Source: Gymnorhina tibicen
Lineage: Eukaryota; Chordata; Aves; Passeriformes; Artamidae
Direction of reading: 5' to 3'
Length of the DNA: 64,000 nucleotides
NCBI GenBank assembly: GCA_013399875.1
Contig: VXAZ01004023.1
Coordinates: 558,282-622,281 of the forward strand
Shown here: piece by piece, positions 1-12,100 of the stretch
How the letters are laid out: every line of letters begins with the position of its first letter
Position numbering within the stretch: the stretch's first letter is position 1
Made by a program: the position numbers and the translations under genes
The notes under the pieces: generated by a model
Database searches by the model: none
What the model was told of the DNA's origin: nothing
Seen by the model: the letters and a program-made list of their open reading frames with translations, nothing else

Positions 1-3000
1 CAGTTCAATGCAAGTACACAGAAAAAAATAATTAACTTCTAGGTACAACAATGAAAATAGAAAAATAATATATTAAGAACAATATGAGATACAGACAGGG
101 TCTTTAATTAGGTACTTTAATTAGAACTGCAGGTAAGTAAATTTTCTTTTTAAAAGGAATTTTTGAATGCAAAAATTGCAAGAGGAAAATAATATATTGA
201 AGTTTGACCATTTTTTAAAAACTGGTTCTTTTAGATTAAATTAGCATTTCAGGCACATGGTGCAGAATTGACATCAGAAAGGTGTGTTTGCTAATATTCA
301 AGACATGTAATTGCAGCTATTGGCTTTAACTCCCAGAGTTTTCAAGACCATAGCTATGGAAATCAGTTTGGAAATGAACAACAGAGACAAAGGCAAGATA
401 CTGGTCAGAGTGAGCTGATAATACATTTTTGTATTTCACGACTGATCAAAACAAATTCATGAAGAACGATTTACAAAATCCTGATGCTATCAGATTCTCT
501 GGTCAGACAGACAAGCTGCAAATATTGCTTGGAAATTTTCCATAAGAGTGGTTATTTTTAATGGGAAATTCAGCTTTTTGCAGAAAAAAATGACAATCCC
601 TCTCAGCAAAAAAATCAAACAGTAATGACTATTTTCAGTTACGTTTAACTAAATTGAGCTGATTTAAAGTGCTTCATTTCAGTTCTGCAGTAGATAACAT
701 TGGCTTCCCTGCAGTAAGCTCACTGCTTAGTGGTAGGTGTAGTTTGGAGGCCTAGTCCCTTGCATTATGTGGATTTCCCAGAGAACCACAAGAGTTTTAG
801 TACCGCTCAAAAACCATCTAGAGAGGTTTTACCATGACATCAGATAGCTCTGAGGGTTCACAGATGAATCCTATCAGGCCCCACAGATTTGTAGGGATCC
901 AGCTGAAGCAGCAGATCCCACAAAATTTCAGGGTTGACTGGGAGTCAAACATTCTTGCAGCCATGGTCCTCCAGCTCAGGGCACTGAGACCCCCTTGGTA
1001 CAGAATCTGTGTTGAAGACAGAGGCAAAGAATGCCTTAAACACATCTGCCTTGTCCATGTCCCTTTTTGTGAGGTGCCCATCCTCATCCTGTAACAAGCT
1101 GATGTTATTTCTGTGCTGCCTTTTGACAGTAATGTATTTAAAGTACCTTTTCATTTTCCCACACATTTCTAGGCAGCTTCAACTCCAGTTAATCTTTGGC
1201 TGCATGAATTTTCTCCCTACAGTGGAAAGCTGCATCTCTGTATTCTTTCCATGTCCCTTGACCTTGCTTACACTGGGCATACACCTTCCTTTTCCAGAAG
1301 AAGATGCCTGCTCAGCAAAGCCGACCTGCCTCATTTGCTTGATTTCTGACATTTTGGAATTGCCTGTTCCTGTGCATTTCCAAGGAGTGTAAGAAACCAC
1401 AGTAAACATTTTATTTAGTTTAAGAATAAATAATTTAATCTCAGGTTTAAAAAAAAAAAAATTAGTGACAGAACCAGAAATTGAAACATTATCATCTCCT
1501 GCGGGGTGAAAACTCTGAAATTTTCTCTCTATGGCAAAAGAGCCACCGTGATGCTGCATCTCATCTTCTCATTTGGGTTTGTGTGATTCAGAATCTGTGA
1601 AAAAATCATAGCTCTGCAGCCTTTGTACAGTACTGTACAAATTTTAGCATACACAACAAGTTTTAATAGCATTATTAAGCCTCTTTTAGCAACACAAAGG
1701 CTGTTATAGCTGGGATGATTAAAGTGACTTGTCAGCTATGTAGTCATCGCATCCCTGTGAATCACTGCTGAATGCAAAGGACTAGAGGGTTGTTTTTTCA
1801 GATGAGTTCTTAGTCAGGAAAAAAATGTCTTTAGTCTCTCCTTCAGCCTTGCCACAGGCAGAGCAGTAAGTTATGATTCTGAAGTTATCGCTTAGCCTGG
1901 AACTAAGCAAACTAGGCAATAATTTAGTGAAACAAAATGTGGGACATTAAAAGAGCTGTGACCCCACTGCCCAAGTCAGAGCCCAGAGAGCCAAGCTGGC
2001 TGCTGCCTTTGAGAGCCCAGAGGGTGCACAGTCCAGATGGATCTGGAATTGAAGAGCAGCAGTGTCCTTGGGGCAGCAGGAAGTTTGCCTCCCCAGGGAC
2101 AGAAGCTTTGTCCCACTTCTGCCCCTTCTTTCTCCTCTCCCTTTTCTGTGAAAGGAGGCCGGTGCCTGGGCTTCTTGTAGCACTGCATCCTGGTGGAAGC
2201 AGTTTTGCCTCCACGGGTAAGAAACCTTGAACAGACCTAAACAAAAAGATGTTGTTTGCTGTTGCAAAGGAGCTGTGAGGCAGAAAATCCTTAAAATGGA
2301 AGTGCACACATAGGAGTCCTTTGCAAAACACCTTCTGTACTGTTGGAGCACTTATTGCATTTTGGTGACTCACTGTGAGACGGTACATGGGCTTTCTTGT
2401 TGCAAAGAGCTTACAGCTTTTTGGCTGAGATTGTCCATGAATGCCTATTCAGTTACTCTTGCATAGTTTAAGTAACACTTAATTCCTTTTACGCACAATT
2501 TATATGCTTCTACTTAACAGTAGCTGATACTAGCTTCGAACTTTCATCCCTAAAAACAAATTTAGCAAAAAGGCATGCAAATGGGACTGAAAAGAGAGTT
2601 AGTTCAAGGTTCTGAAATAAATCCTTCTCATATCTGAGAATGAAGACAGATCTGAAGAAGAAAGTGTTATCCTTGTCCAGCTGTAAGTCATGGCAATGAT
2701 TTTCCTAAATTTAGTTAGTTCATTAAGTCTTTCGTATAGTACTGGATTATTCAATAAAGTAACTGCTTTATATTCCAGATTCTATACTCTGTAAGATCTC
2801 ATTTCCTCTTCTTGTGGTCCAGGGAAAACATGTAGATCATCTGCTGGTTCCTTTGCCTAGAGGTGCCTTTTGTGCCGTAGAACAATATGTCTCAGGTCAG
2901 TGGATGGATCCATGGATCCACAGCAGTGGATGAGTGGAATAGCTTTAACCTTCCCTCCTCCCTGGCTGCCCCCAGTCCACGGCTAACTGTAGTGGGCAGA

Positions 3001-5831
3001 ACAAGAGCACAGCTGCTTTGCAATTCTACATTTTGGACCACTTCCAGAGGTACCACGAGTAAGCACTTTTGCAACAGATCATTCAAGTGAATTTGCTTAT
3101 TTTTCTGTCACTGACCAATGGGTATGATCAACTTTTCAGTGATCAGGACTGCTCAGTGTAATAGTCCTTTAAAAACAGCTCACGTTTTTAGGTAGAGAAC
3201 ATTTTAGACACGGACAGGTAGAAGGACTGCATCTAGTAGTCAGAAAACGACTTGAGAATTATCGTGCTGACATGATGTGGATGCATTTGCCTCACCCTAT
3301 GCTTTGGTTGCTTATCATGAGCGGAGGGCTGGTGCCTGGATGTGAGTCATCCAGCAAATATTGTTTAATAACATGTTTGGCGTTGCCAGATTATGGGTCT
3401 AAGCAGAAGCCTCCTTGGCATATGTACCCACTGAAACGATGAACAGGTGCCTGCTGTAAACCTGAGTACTGAGTTACGGAAACAGCCCTCTGGTGTGCAC
3501 CTCACTCCTGCACTGTTAAATACTTGCCAAACCTCTTTAATTATTTCTGTAGTATCTTGCAGGGAACTCAAAATTGTTTGTATGCAGCAAAAGAACTCCT
3601 AGGTTTATTCACAACTGTGTTTGAAGTGGCATGTCATTATTTCCGAGAGAATGAAATAATCAGTGACGCAAAATTATAGCTTCCCTGCCTAGAACAGCAT
3701 CCCCTTCAAACAGAGTGCCAATAACAATGAAGCCTCCAAGGATATTTATAACAGAAGGAAATACTGAGTATGTTGGACAGAAATCTGTGTTCTTTATGTC
3801 TTTTCTGTGTTTTTTCACAGGCTTGCTGCACAAAATGCTTTGGATAATATTTTCTGGTTATTCAGGTGTCCAGTTCTAACTGAAAATGAATTCAGCAGCT
3901 GAATACTTTTCCATTTTCACTGGTAGCCCATTTGCAGCTGTGTCACTCCTGTCAATAGGACAAACAGCATGCTGAAAACAGGGATGCTGAAAGCCTCTGA
4001 GCCACTCCCTATGTCACTAACATGGTGCTGAGGACTTTGTAAAAGGACAGGGACAAGAAGGGATTTAAATATAAAATTTGAAAAGAGAGCATGAGTTTGA
4101 CTGGTTAACAATGTGAAAGGCTGTTTCAAACACAGTTATCAAGCTGTGCATTAAGAAATGCAGAAATGTCTTTTACATTAGGGCAGATGATGTGAAGGAG
4201 CAGAAAATGCAGGGACGATGAGAAAAGAGTAGGCATTGTAACAGCAAACTCCTGTCATTTAACCTCATCATAGTCTGTCAAGGCTCTTTGACTCAGGCAA
4301 TTTTCCAGCTATCAGGGATTCAGTTTGCATTTAAGAGATGAACTCTGTACTGTTCCAAAACTGACTGCTGAACTGCAGAAGTGTTGGTCAGACACATTTG
4401 ACCATAGATGCCATAGTGATCTGTGGTAAACAGCCTCAAGGAGCTGCAGACACTTTTTCCCACCACACTGTTTACCTAAGACTTAAGTTTCACAGCTTCA
4501 GCACCAGTTTTTACAGACTCTGAATTCCTTTATACCTGCCACCAAGGTCATTGGAAAAATCAGGTGCAAATCTCATTTGCAGCCATCTACCTTGGCCTGT
4601 TTGAATGCAGATAAGATCACCTTCAATGAATAAATGTTGTGTGAAAATGTCATTTACATTATCAATTAAAAATGTTCAGAAGTTTTTATAGCCCTGAGTA
4701 TGCAAGTTTGTGATAATCCAGGATCTTGCAATTTCTATCAGTTTCTCTCCCTTGTGAAATAAAAGCCAGATGTATGGAAGTTAGCAGTGAAGCAAGTGAT
4801 TTTAAGATAGTACTGTGTCATCATTTTATTAAAAGGTCAATTAAAAAATCCCATTAAAAAGATAAGTGAAAAAATACTAAGTGCAATCAGCCGTTCAATA
4901 TTCACCCCTCAGCAAGATTCAAAGAGGACATTCCTGCTTTTAAGTTTCTTTGATAATCTGTTTCTTTTCCTCCTTGGAAGAAAGGCAGTATGCTAACTTT
5001 CAGTAATGAGCTGTAGGTCGAATGTTTTTCTCTTTTAACTATTAAGGCCTTGCTTATGAGAGAAAATATCACTTCAAAGTTGATCAAGATGAAATCTGCT
5101 TCAAGTGAACAGGTTTGAATTGAATAGAATACCTCCCTGCATTTATGTATTTATATAATGTTGGCATGGGAATATGGCAGTACATCTACACTTTCCACAT
5201 CACTAATTTTGTCAAAGTTAGTAGTAGTGAAATGGTCTTGCATGGCCAGAAAATCTAAGGAATCATGTGTGCTCACGGGCTATGTCTGGTTCTATCCTAC
5301 TGTCTCTCCCACAGAACACTATTGCACAGCAAAGATTGCAAACAGGAGAAAGTTTTTGGGTTTTTTCTTCTTTAGCATAGGAGGCCAAGATCTCTGAGCC
5401 TTGCTGTCCAGCATGACAGCCACAGAAGAGTACAGGCAGAAAGGTGGAGAAAAAAACCCCACACCAAACATTTCTGGTGTTTAGATGGATTCCTGCCAGA
5501 GCTGGGGCCAAATGTGTAAGGCCTGAGGAGCAGTGACTGCACCATGATGCACAAAGGCTGAACTTCAGAGTGGGTTTGCAGTGAGTAGGAAGGTGCCAGT
5601 GGGAACGTGATCAGGAAGGGAGGCTGCACCTCCAGCCAGCTTTGGAAAGGCTGCAGCCTTCTGCCCTAAGGCAGCATAGCAAGGCCAGCAAGAGCCAGGC
5701 ACTTGCATCTGCTGCAGCCCAGGCAGGGGGGCTTCATATCCCAGTCAGGCTAATATTTGAGCCACACTATTTACCAGTACAGCAAAAAAAGTTACTAACC
5801 TCACTAACCTTCTATACTCTTATCTTTCCAG
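1..5831 (+). other. NECAB1: NECAB1 upstream intron (3' part)
   Basis: No exon was recognised before the acceptor at 5830-5831. I looked for the preceding first-EF-hand exon (the part ending in the loop just before NLDTEEL) and did not see it, so it should lie left of the window. The stretch is AT-rich and contains one CR1 LINE fragment near 0.8-1.4 kb. The remaining short open frames look like chance. Confidence 0.7.
795..1405 (-). mobile_element. CR1 LINE fragment, ORF2 region (no 3' end)
   Basis: Read on the minus strand, this shows degraded CR1 ORF2 coding sequence from the linker before the reverse transcriptase into its N-terminal part. Recognisable pieces are LLQDEDGHLTKRDMDKADVF, AFFASVFNTD, RGSQCPELEDHGCKN and LLLQLDPYKSVGPD, in that order but in shifting frames with stops. 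The conserved 3' end with its octamer repeats is absent, so this is an internal remnant. It lies antisense to NECAB1 within an intron. Boundaries are approximate. Confidence 0.85.
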
Positions 5832-5857
5832 CAATCTTGACACAGAAGAGCTCTGTG
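5832..5857 (+). CDS. NECAB1: NECAB1 microexon (EF-hand 2)
   Basis: A 26-base exon between acceptor TTATCTTTCCAG and donor GTAAGT. Its first base completes a codon, then it reads N-L-D-T-E-E-L-C and leaves one G, which joins AT of the next exon to give D (LC-D-YFSNHL). The acidic residues D and E-E are at the end of the second EF-hand loop and the start of its exiting helix. The very small size and correct phase on both sides make a chance match unlikely. Confidence 0.92.
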
Positions 5858-6116
5858 GTAAGTTCTTTTTTGGGAAAGAACATAATCTATGCCTGCAGCA
5901 GCCCTGTGCAAATAAACATGCCATGTGATTATTTTTTTCTGTTTAATCTTTGTAGCTCAAACAGAAAATAATTTCCACTCAGAGAACTCCTGGGAAAATG
6001 CAGATGGCTTATAATCTTTTCAGACTCTGTCATCCCCTATGTGCAGAATTTACTTCAAAAATATTTTTCCTAATCAGTATTTCACACTCTCTGAGATTCA
6101 AGATCTGTTCTGACAT

Positions 6117-6155
<39 letters not shown>

Positions 6156-9100
6156 TAGAGAGATAGATAGATAGATAGATAGACAGATAGATAGATGACT
6201 TGTCTTTTATTTCCCTTTTTTGTGAGATATTCTTTCTAGTTAGTTTCTCACTTTAACACTTGTCATATACCCCACTAAAAGAAAATTCATTACTTTCCTC
6301 CTACTTGAACCAGGGAGAACAGCAAGTTTGACAAGTTCTATGATCCTTTGTCACAATAAAACTTCTGCAAGGCCCAGATTTTGGCCCAATTACCCATTTC
6401 TGTACCTCATTCTGGGCTGTGAGTCATTTCCCCAACACCCTGTTTGCTCTCCAGCTTATCTTACAGTGCCTGATTTAGGAGCACTTCTTGCAGCAGAAAA
6501 CAATTTACAAAAAAGCTTTTTGCACGTTCTCACACAAAATGTCAGAAAAAAAAATCATGCTTGTCAACGCCAGCCAGTTTCTGAGGGAAAGATGGTAGCC
6601 TGATAAGTTTTCCAGTGGTCAACAATGTTGAAGAACTTTAAAAGCTGAAAATGCTGTCAAGTTGAATACTGGTTCATTTACTCACCCACAGGGTGACGTG
6701 GCCAAGAATCCACTAAAATACACCTCACCCTGTGGCTTATAAATATATGACCAGAGACTCATCTGAAGTGAGCTGTGCTGTGACAACTTCTGCTGGTTGA
6801 GCATCTGGCCAAAATTGTATAAACCTGGCTGAGGAAGAGAGGTGGTTTTGTTCCACAAGGGATTTAGTGCAGCTGATGTTGCACTGCAGGTGTACAGGCT
6901 TGCTGGGCCGAGGGGGGTGTCAGTCCAGCACTGACTCTGTTTACTGTCTGTTTTGATTAAATACAGGCTGCTCCAAATGTCTTTTAAATCTTTTAAATGT
7001 TGCCACTAGGGTGTTTCTCATCCGTGAATCTGGTACTAAGTCTACTCAACACATGTTTAAGCTTGTGATTATACAGCTCTTTCTGAGTTGCATCAATTCA
7101 CCTCACAAATGAAGTTAAAAAACATCCAGGGTACTAATTCACAATACATTTTCATTCTAAATCATTTCATTCGACCTCTCAGCAATACCAGGTCATGTTG
7201 CAGTGTTCCTGGTAACTTATGTTTTCATGATTCCCCTGAGAAGCTCATGCTGACCTTTTAAAAACCCTAAAGTGTTGCTATTTATTATTTCAAAAATCTC
7301 CTATGTAATCTTGTTCTTCCTCTCTGCCATTTAGATGTTGATTTTTGTGCTCTTCCAGGTGATCTGATGTCTAAATACCTTGTCTAACACAGTCTCTAAG
7401 CTTTAACATAATTTTATTTATTTATTTTTCACACTTTCTCCTTCCTGTGCTTCCCTCTATTGTATTTCACCACATCAACGAAATGGGAACTCATGTCATG
7501 ATTTCCCAGGTTTGCTTCCTCCTCTTGCTGTAATCCCTCAGAATTTACATCAGTTCTTTCTGTTAAAAAGGCCTCTGCTTTGAGAAGCTACAAAAGGACA
7601 TCCTGCAATTTGTTATTTCCATGATTCTCATTAAAATGAATTTTGCATGCATCATATTTGTTGAAAATATCACAGCACCTGGGACTAGAAGCTTATCTAG
7701 CCAACTCATTGGCTCTTCATTTCTCAGAGAAACAACTGGTCTCAACCAACCCCACCTCACAACAGCCCCTGATTGATATTATCTCCTCTAAGGGCTTTAC
7801 CAGAATTATTAATTTTTGTATCAATATAATCAAACTCACCACATACATATGAAACCTTCATTTCCTGCTAGTAATTGTGGACTATTAGACTGAAAATTTA
7901 GTTTACAAAGAAGATGTAGATATTTTGAAAATGTTTGCTTCAGCTGTCAAATCGATATTTTACATTTTTTGTGAATTTGGCAGCTCATTTATCAAAAGAA
8001 AATGTTTTGAAATACTGATTTTGGTATGTTAAGTATGCCAGGAATTATTTTGCATAGAAAGAATGCAAAATTTAAAAAGAAAATGATCCTTTTCATTGTA
8101 ACTCCTTTTCATTTTGTATTTAGATATTAAATAATGCCATAACTGAGTTCAGACTTGATAAAGCTAATATTTAATGAAATATTGATTTTCAGGTCATTTG
8201 TAGGTGATGTGGGGTTTTGTCTTCTTTTAGATTATTTTTCAAATCACTTGGGAGAATATGAAAATGTGCTATCTGTCTTGGAAGACTTAAACATAACCAT
8301 ACTGAAGGCAATGGACAAAACAAAGAAAGTAAGTAAAAACTGTGAAATTTTCTTTACATTGTATATTTTGTTTGCTTGGAGTATTTACAGTAGTTTTCTT
8401 ATCTGAATTTACTAATTCATGTTCAAGTTCTTCCAAATACACGTTTGTAGTGAAGTCCAGTAAGAAAAGGCTTGTCAAAATGATTGCATATGAAATCTTT
8501 AAAAACCTATCTGCAAACTATTACAGTTTGGATATAGCCAAATTTGTCTTTGTGAATGGTCTGAAGAATGTTCTTTGTACGAAGAGGGTTCTATGTCCCC
8601 TGCCAAATGTGGGTCAGTATCAGCACCAACATTTGGAAATAGGCCAAATTTGAAAAAATAACGTGGTGGGTTGAGCGAAACCTCCTGACCAAGAACAAGA
8701 TTTCATTTCCCTTTGAGGCATTTTAAATAAAATCAGTGAGCCTGCCAAGAGGAAGTGTTAGGGCTGTTTTCCACCAGCACAGCCAGGGGACCTTTACCGG
8801 GAGGGAGGAGATGTTTCTCAGGGGAAGGTCGGTTTCTCCATCGCACATCTGACCGGGAATGTGGCCGTGCTGCAGGACATGCCAGGCAGCCAATCCACCT
8901 GGCACTCAATTCACTGTGGTCATAGCTGCTCCTGCGGTCAGACCACACCCCAGCCATCTGTCTGACCAAAACTGCATCGATACATTGATGATGTATCACT
9001 GGGTGCTTCGCTCCTCCTCCCCGGCTGAACAGTTACATACTCTGTGCAAGGTGGAACAGGTTCAAAAGGTGAGGGAAAGCACAAACCAGGGAAATGAACC

Positions 9101-12100
9101 CAGATCCTCCAAACCCTGCCACAGATCCAAATACAGGCTAGTCATCAAGAACAGAAATTTCAGCCAAAATTATTCTGTGAGATCCTGTGGGGTCAAAAAA
9201 CCCTGGGAAGTTTTTTCGGTCAATCAATGGAGAGATCAAGGTGGAGAAAGCTGTGCTTCTTTAGTGAAGCCGTTATCTTTGGTATTCGGGTGTTTGCAGG
9301 AGTAAAGTACTCATACATTTTAGATAAACTGCCAAAATAAAAACCCAAAAGTGTAGCTTATTTATTTAGAGCTTGAGCCAGGAAGCTGAATGTCTCTTCA
9401 TTCATGCTGTGCATCTTCCACTCCTAATGCAGTGAATGGGCACCAACTCACTGTCTTGTTGAGCTGGATATTAAAAAGCAACAGATTGGTTCATTTTAGC
9501 TATGCCTAATTTAAAAAAAATAGCCATGGACATAATCTCATAACAACTGGAAATAAATAAAAGACAGCATTTAAGAATTACTTCAGAAGTTAATTACAAG
9601 GAGGAGTCCCAGCAGACTAATGAGATTATAAAATGTATGTGCTGGCCTGACTAGAAATATGGATAAGAAAATCTGGAATATTAATGTGTTTCATTTGTCT
9701 GCTTGAAGAACCCATCTGAAATATAATGAAACCACAATTTCTTTGAATTTTATTTTCTTAACTGAAGATTCAAGCCTAATGGGTTTTCTGTCTTTCAGGA
9801 ATACTTCAGCTGACTATTTGTTAGAGGTGGCAGAAATAGAGCAAGGCTAACACTGGAAAAACACTTTTAATTCCATTTAGTAGAAACTGTGTGTGAACAC
9901 AGTCAAACAAAAAAATGTGTCATCAAATATTCTAAAATAGAGCTTTCTGCCAAGGATATGCTCAGCCACTACATCTTTGTATGGAAATTAAATTTTCAAT
10001 TCAAAATTTGGATTATTTTCAGCAGGGTCATAAGTCCTGCCAGCAAACCTGCTCCAGCATGGTCTGCTCTCTCCAGGGGGCCACAGGTCACACCTGCGCA
10101 GGCTTCCCACAGGATCACAGCATCCTTTGGGCATCCACCTGCTCTGGTGCAGGTCTCCTCCAGGGGCTGCAGGTGAATTTCTGCTCCGTTGTGGACCTCC
10201 ACGGGCTGCAGGGGTACAGCTGCCATCAAGGGAATTCAGCTCCAGTGCCTGGAGCACCCTTGCCCCTCCTTCTGCACTGACCCTGGTGTCTGCATAGTTC
10301 TTTCTCTCACATATTCCCACTCCTCTCTTCTCTGGCTGCAGTTCTCTTCTCTGCAGTAACTTTTTCCCTCTTCGTATATCTGTTATCCCAGAGGCAATAC
10401 CAGCAGCCCTGATGGGCTCAGTCTTGGCCAGTGGCAGGTCTGACTTGGAGCTGGCTGGCATTGGCTCTATCGATCATGGGGGAAGCTTCTGGCAGCTCCT
10501 CACAGAAAATCCCTGTAGTGGCTCCCTTCCCCCCCTCCCCAAACCTTGCCAAACAAACAGAATGCAATATCCCACCAAGAGCAACTGGAGCTTGGCTTGG
10601 CTATGGACTCCTGGATTTAAATCAAGATCAACCAAATTGTCCCCATCACTCCGAATTATTTCCATATGTAGATTTTTTTTTTACCCAACAGATTAGCTCC
10701 TGCAAGGCAATTTCCGCATGATTCCTGTGTACTTTATTGCACTCTGTAGTTTGAAAGAGTTGTCAGCACAGCTTTCTTGAACTGAGCTTTTCTCCTGTCT
10801 TCCAGTCCTCTGCTATCTGAAAGTGAAACCACCATCATCTGTGGCTGTGGGATTCTGTTTTGAATTCCACCTGTTGATCTTGCTGTGCCTTAAATCATTC
10901 CTCCCCTGCTGGGGGAGGACTTCTGAGTCCTTGCCTGGATTTTTGTTAATTAATGGACATTCAGCCTTCTCTGCTCTCAGATAGTTTATTAAGTCTTATC
11001 AGAAAAGTTAGAAGTACAGCAGAGGGACGTGCACGCTGAGGAAAATGCACAGAATGCCGCCGAAATCAAGATAACACGGCGTTTTTAAAGCTAAACAATC
11101 CAATCAGTGTTTGAAACGACAGATATTTTCACTTTTCTACCAATATTCAACAAATGTTTTTAAAACGTCCACAGGAACTGCGGAATTTTCTATCCAATCA
11201 CTTTAAGCAATTTTGCCGCATTAAATGGAGTAGCATGAAGAACAAGAAGGAGGTTATAAAACAACAACAATCCTCCATTTTGGAGTTTTTGCTTTTTTAT
11301 CTATTTGCTACTTTAACAAACCCAACACCTTTATATTTTCACCATGTGTAACGTTACATAATATTCTATCACCTAGTTCACACCGCAGTGCGCTCATGTT
11401 CTTCCCAGAGAGTTGGCAGCTTTCTCCATGGACGAAGGTCAAAACCAGTGCTGTTCAGGGGAGTAAAACTCCTTAAAACAGGCAGAGAAATATTCCCCGC
11501 ACTCTGGACTCCCACATGTGGCGGAAAACATTCCAGCGTGTTAGCAGGTTCGAGAAGCTTTGACTTCCTTTCCCTGTTCTGGGGCCAGATCCCTCCCACC
11601 AAACCAAACTAAACAGCACCTGGGAAGACAGGAAGCCCTCGGGAGCTGTTCATGCTCCACTGCTTGATGGGAGGGTGCTAAGCTAAAAATGCAGAGAAAT
11701 GGATTTCTCCAGGAACACCTTTCAGCAGGGAAAAGACCGAGTTGCATTTGCAAGCAATATACTTCAATACAAACCCCATCTAACCAGAAGATGGTAGGGG
11801 AGCTACAGTCTTTCTGGTTTGGTACTGTTCCCTGTGTTTTATCCTTACAGCAGGAAGGAAAAACATCTGAGGAGTTTTAGAGGGATTTGTGGCATTTGAT
11901 ATTTGATCATTTCTCTCCTTAGGATGGAGAGTCTGCCTGAGTTGCTTATACTGGAGTGGTGAGGACAGAATGATCTTTGGTGTCCCTTGGTCTTCTTGCA
12001 TCTGCCAAATTGGTATTTTCTGGATCAAAGTACTATCTGGATAGCTCTGTTTATTGCATTTCTTCTTTATCTTATATACAGGAAGCATTAAAAATTAAAC

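Noticed and set aside
8859..9305. A 148-codon open frame on the + strand
   Set aside because: It lies in a repeat-like GC-rich block of a NECAB1 intron and has no recognisable motif. The correct NECAB1 phase does not use it.
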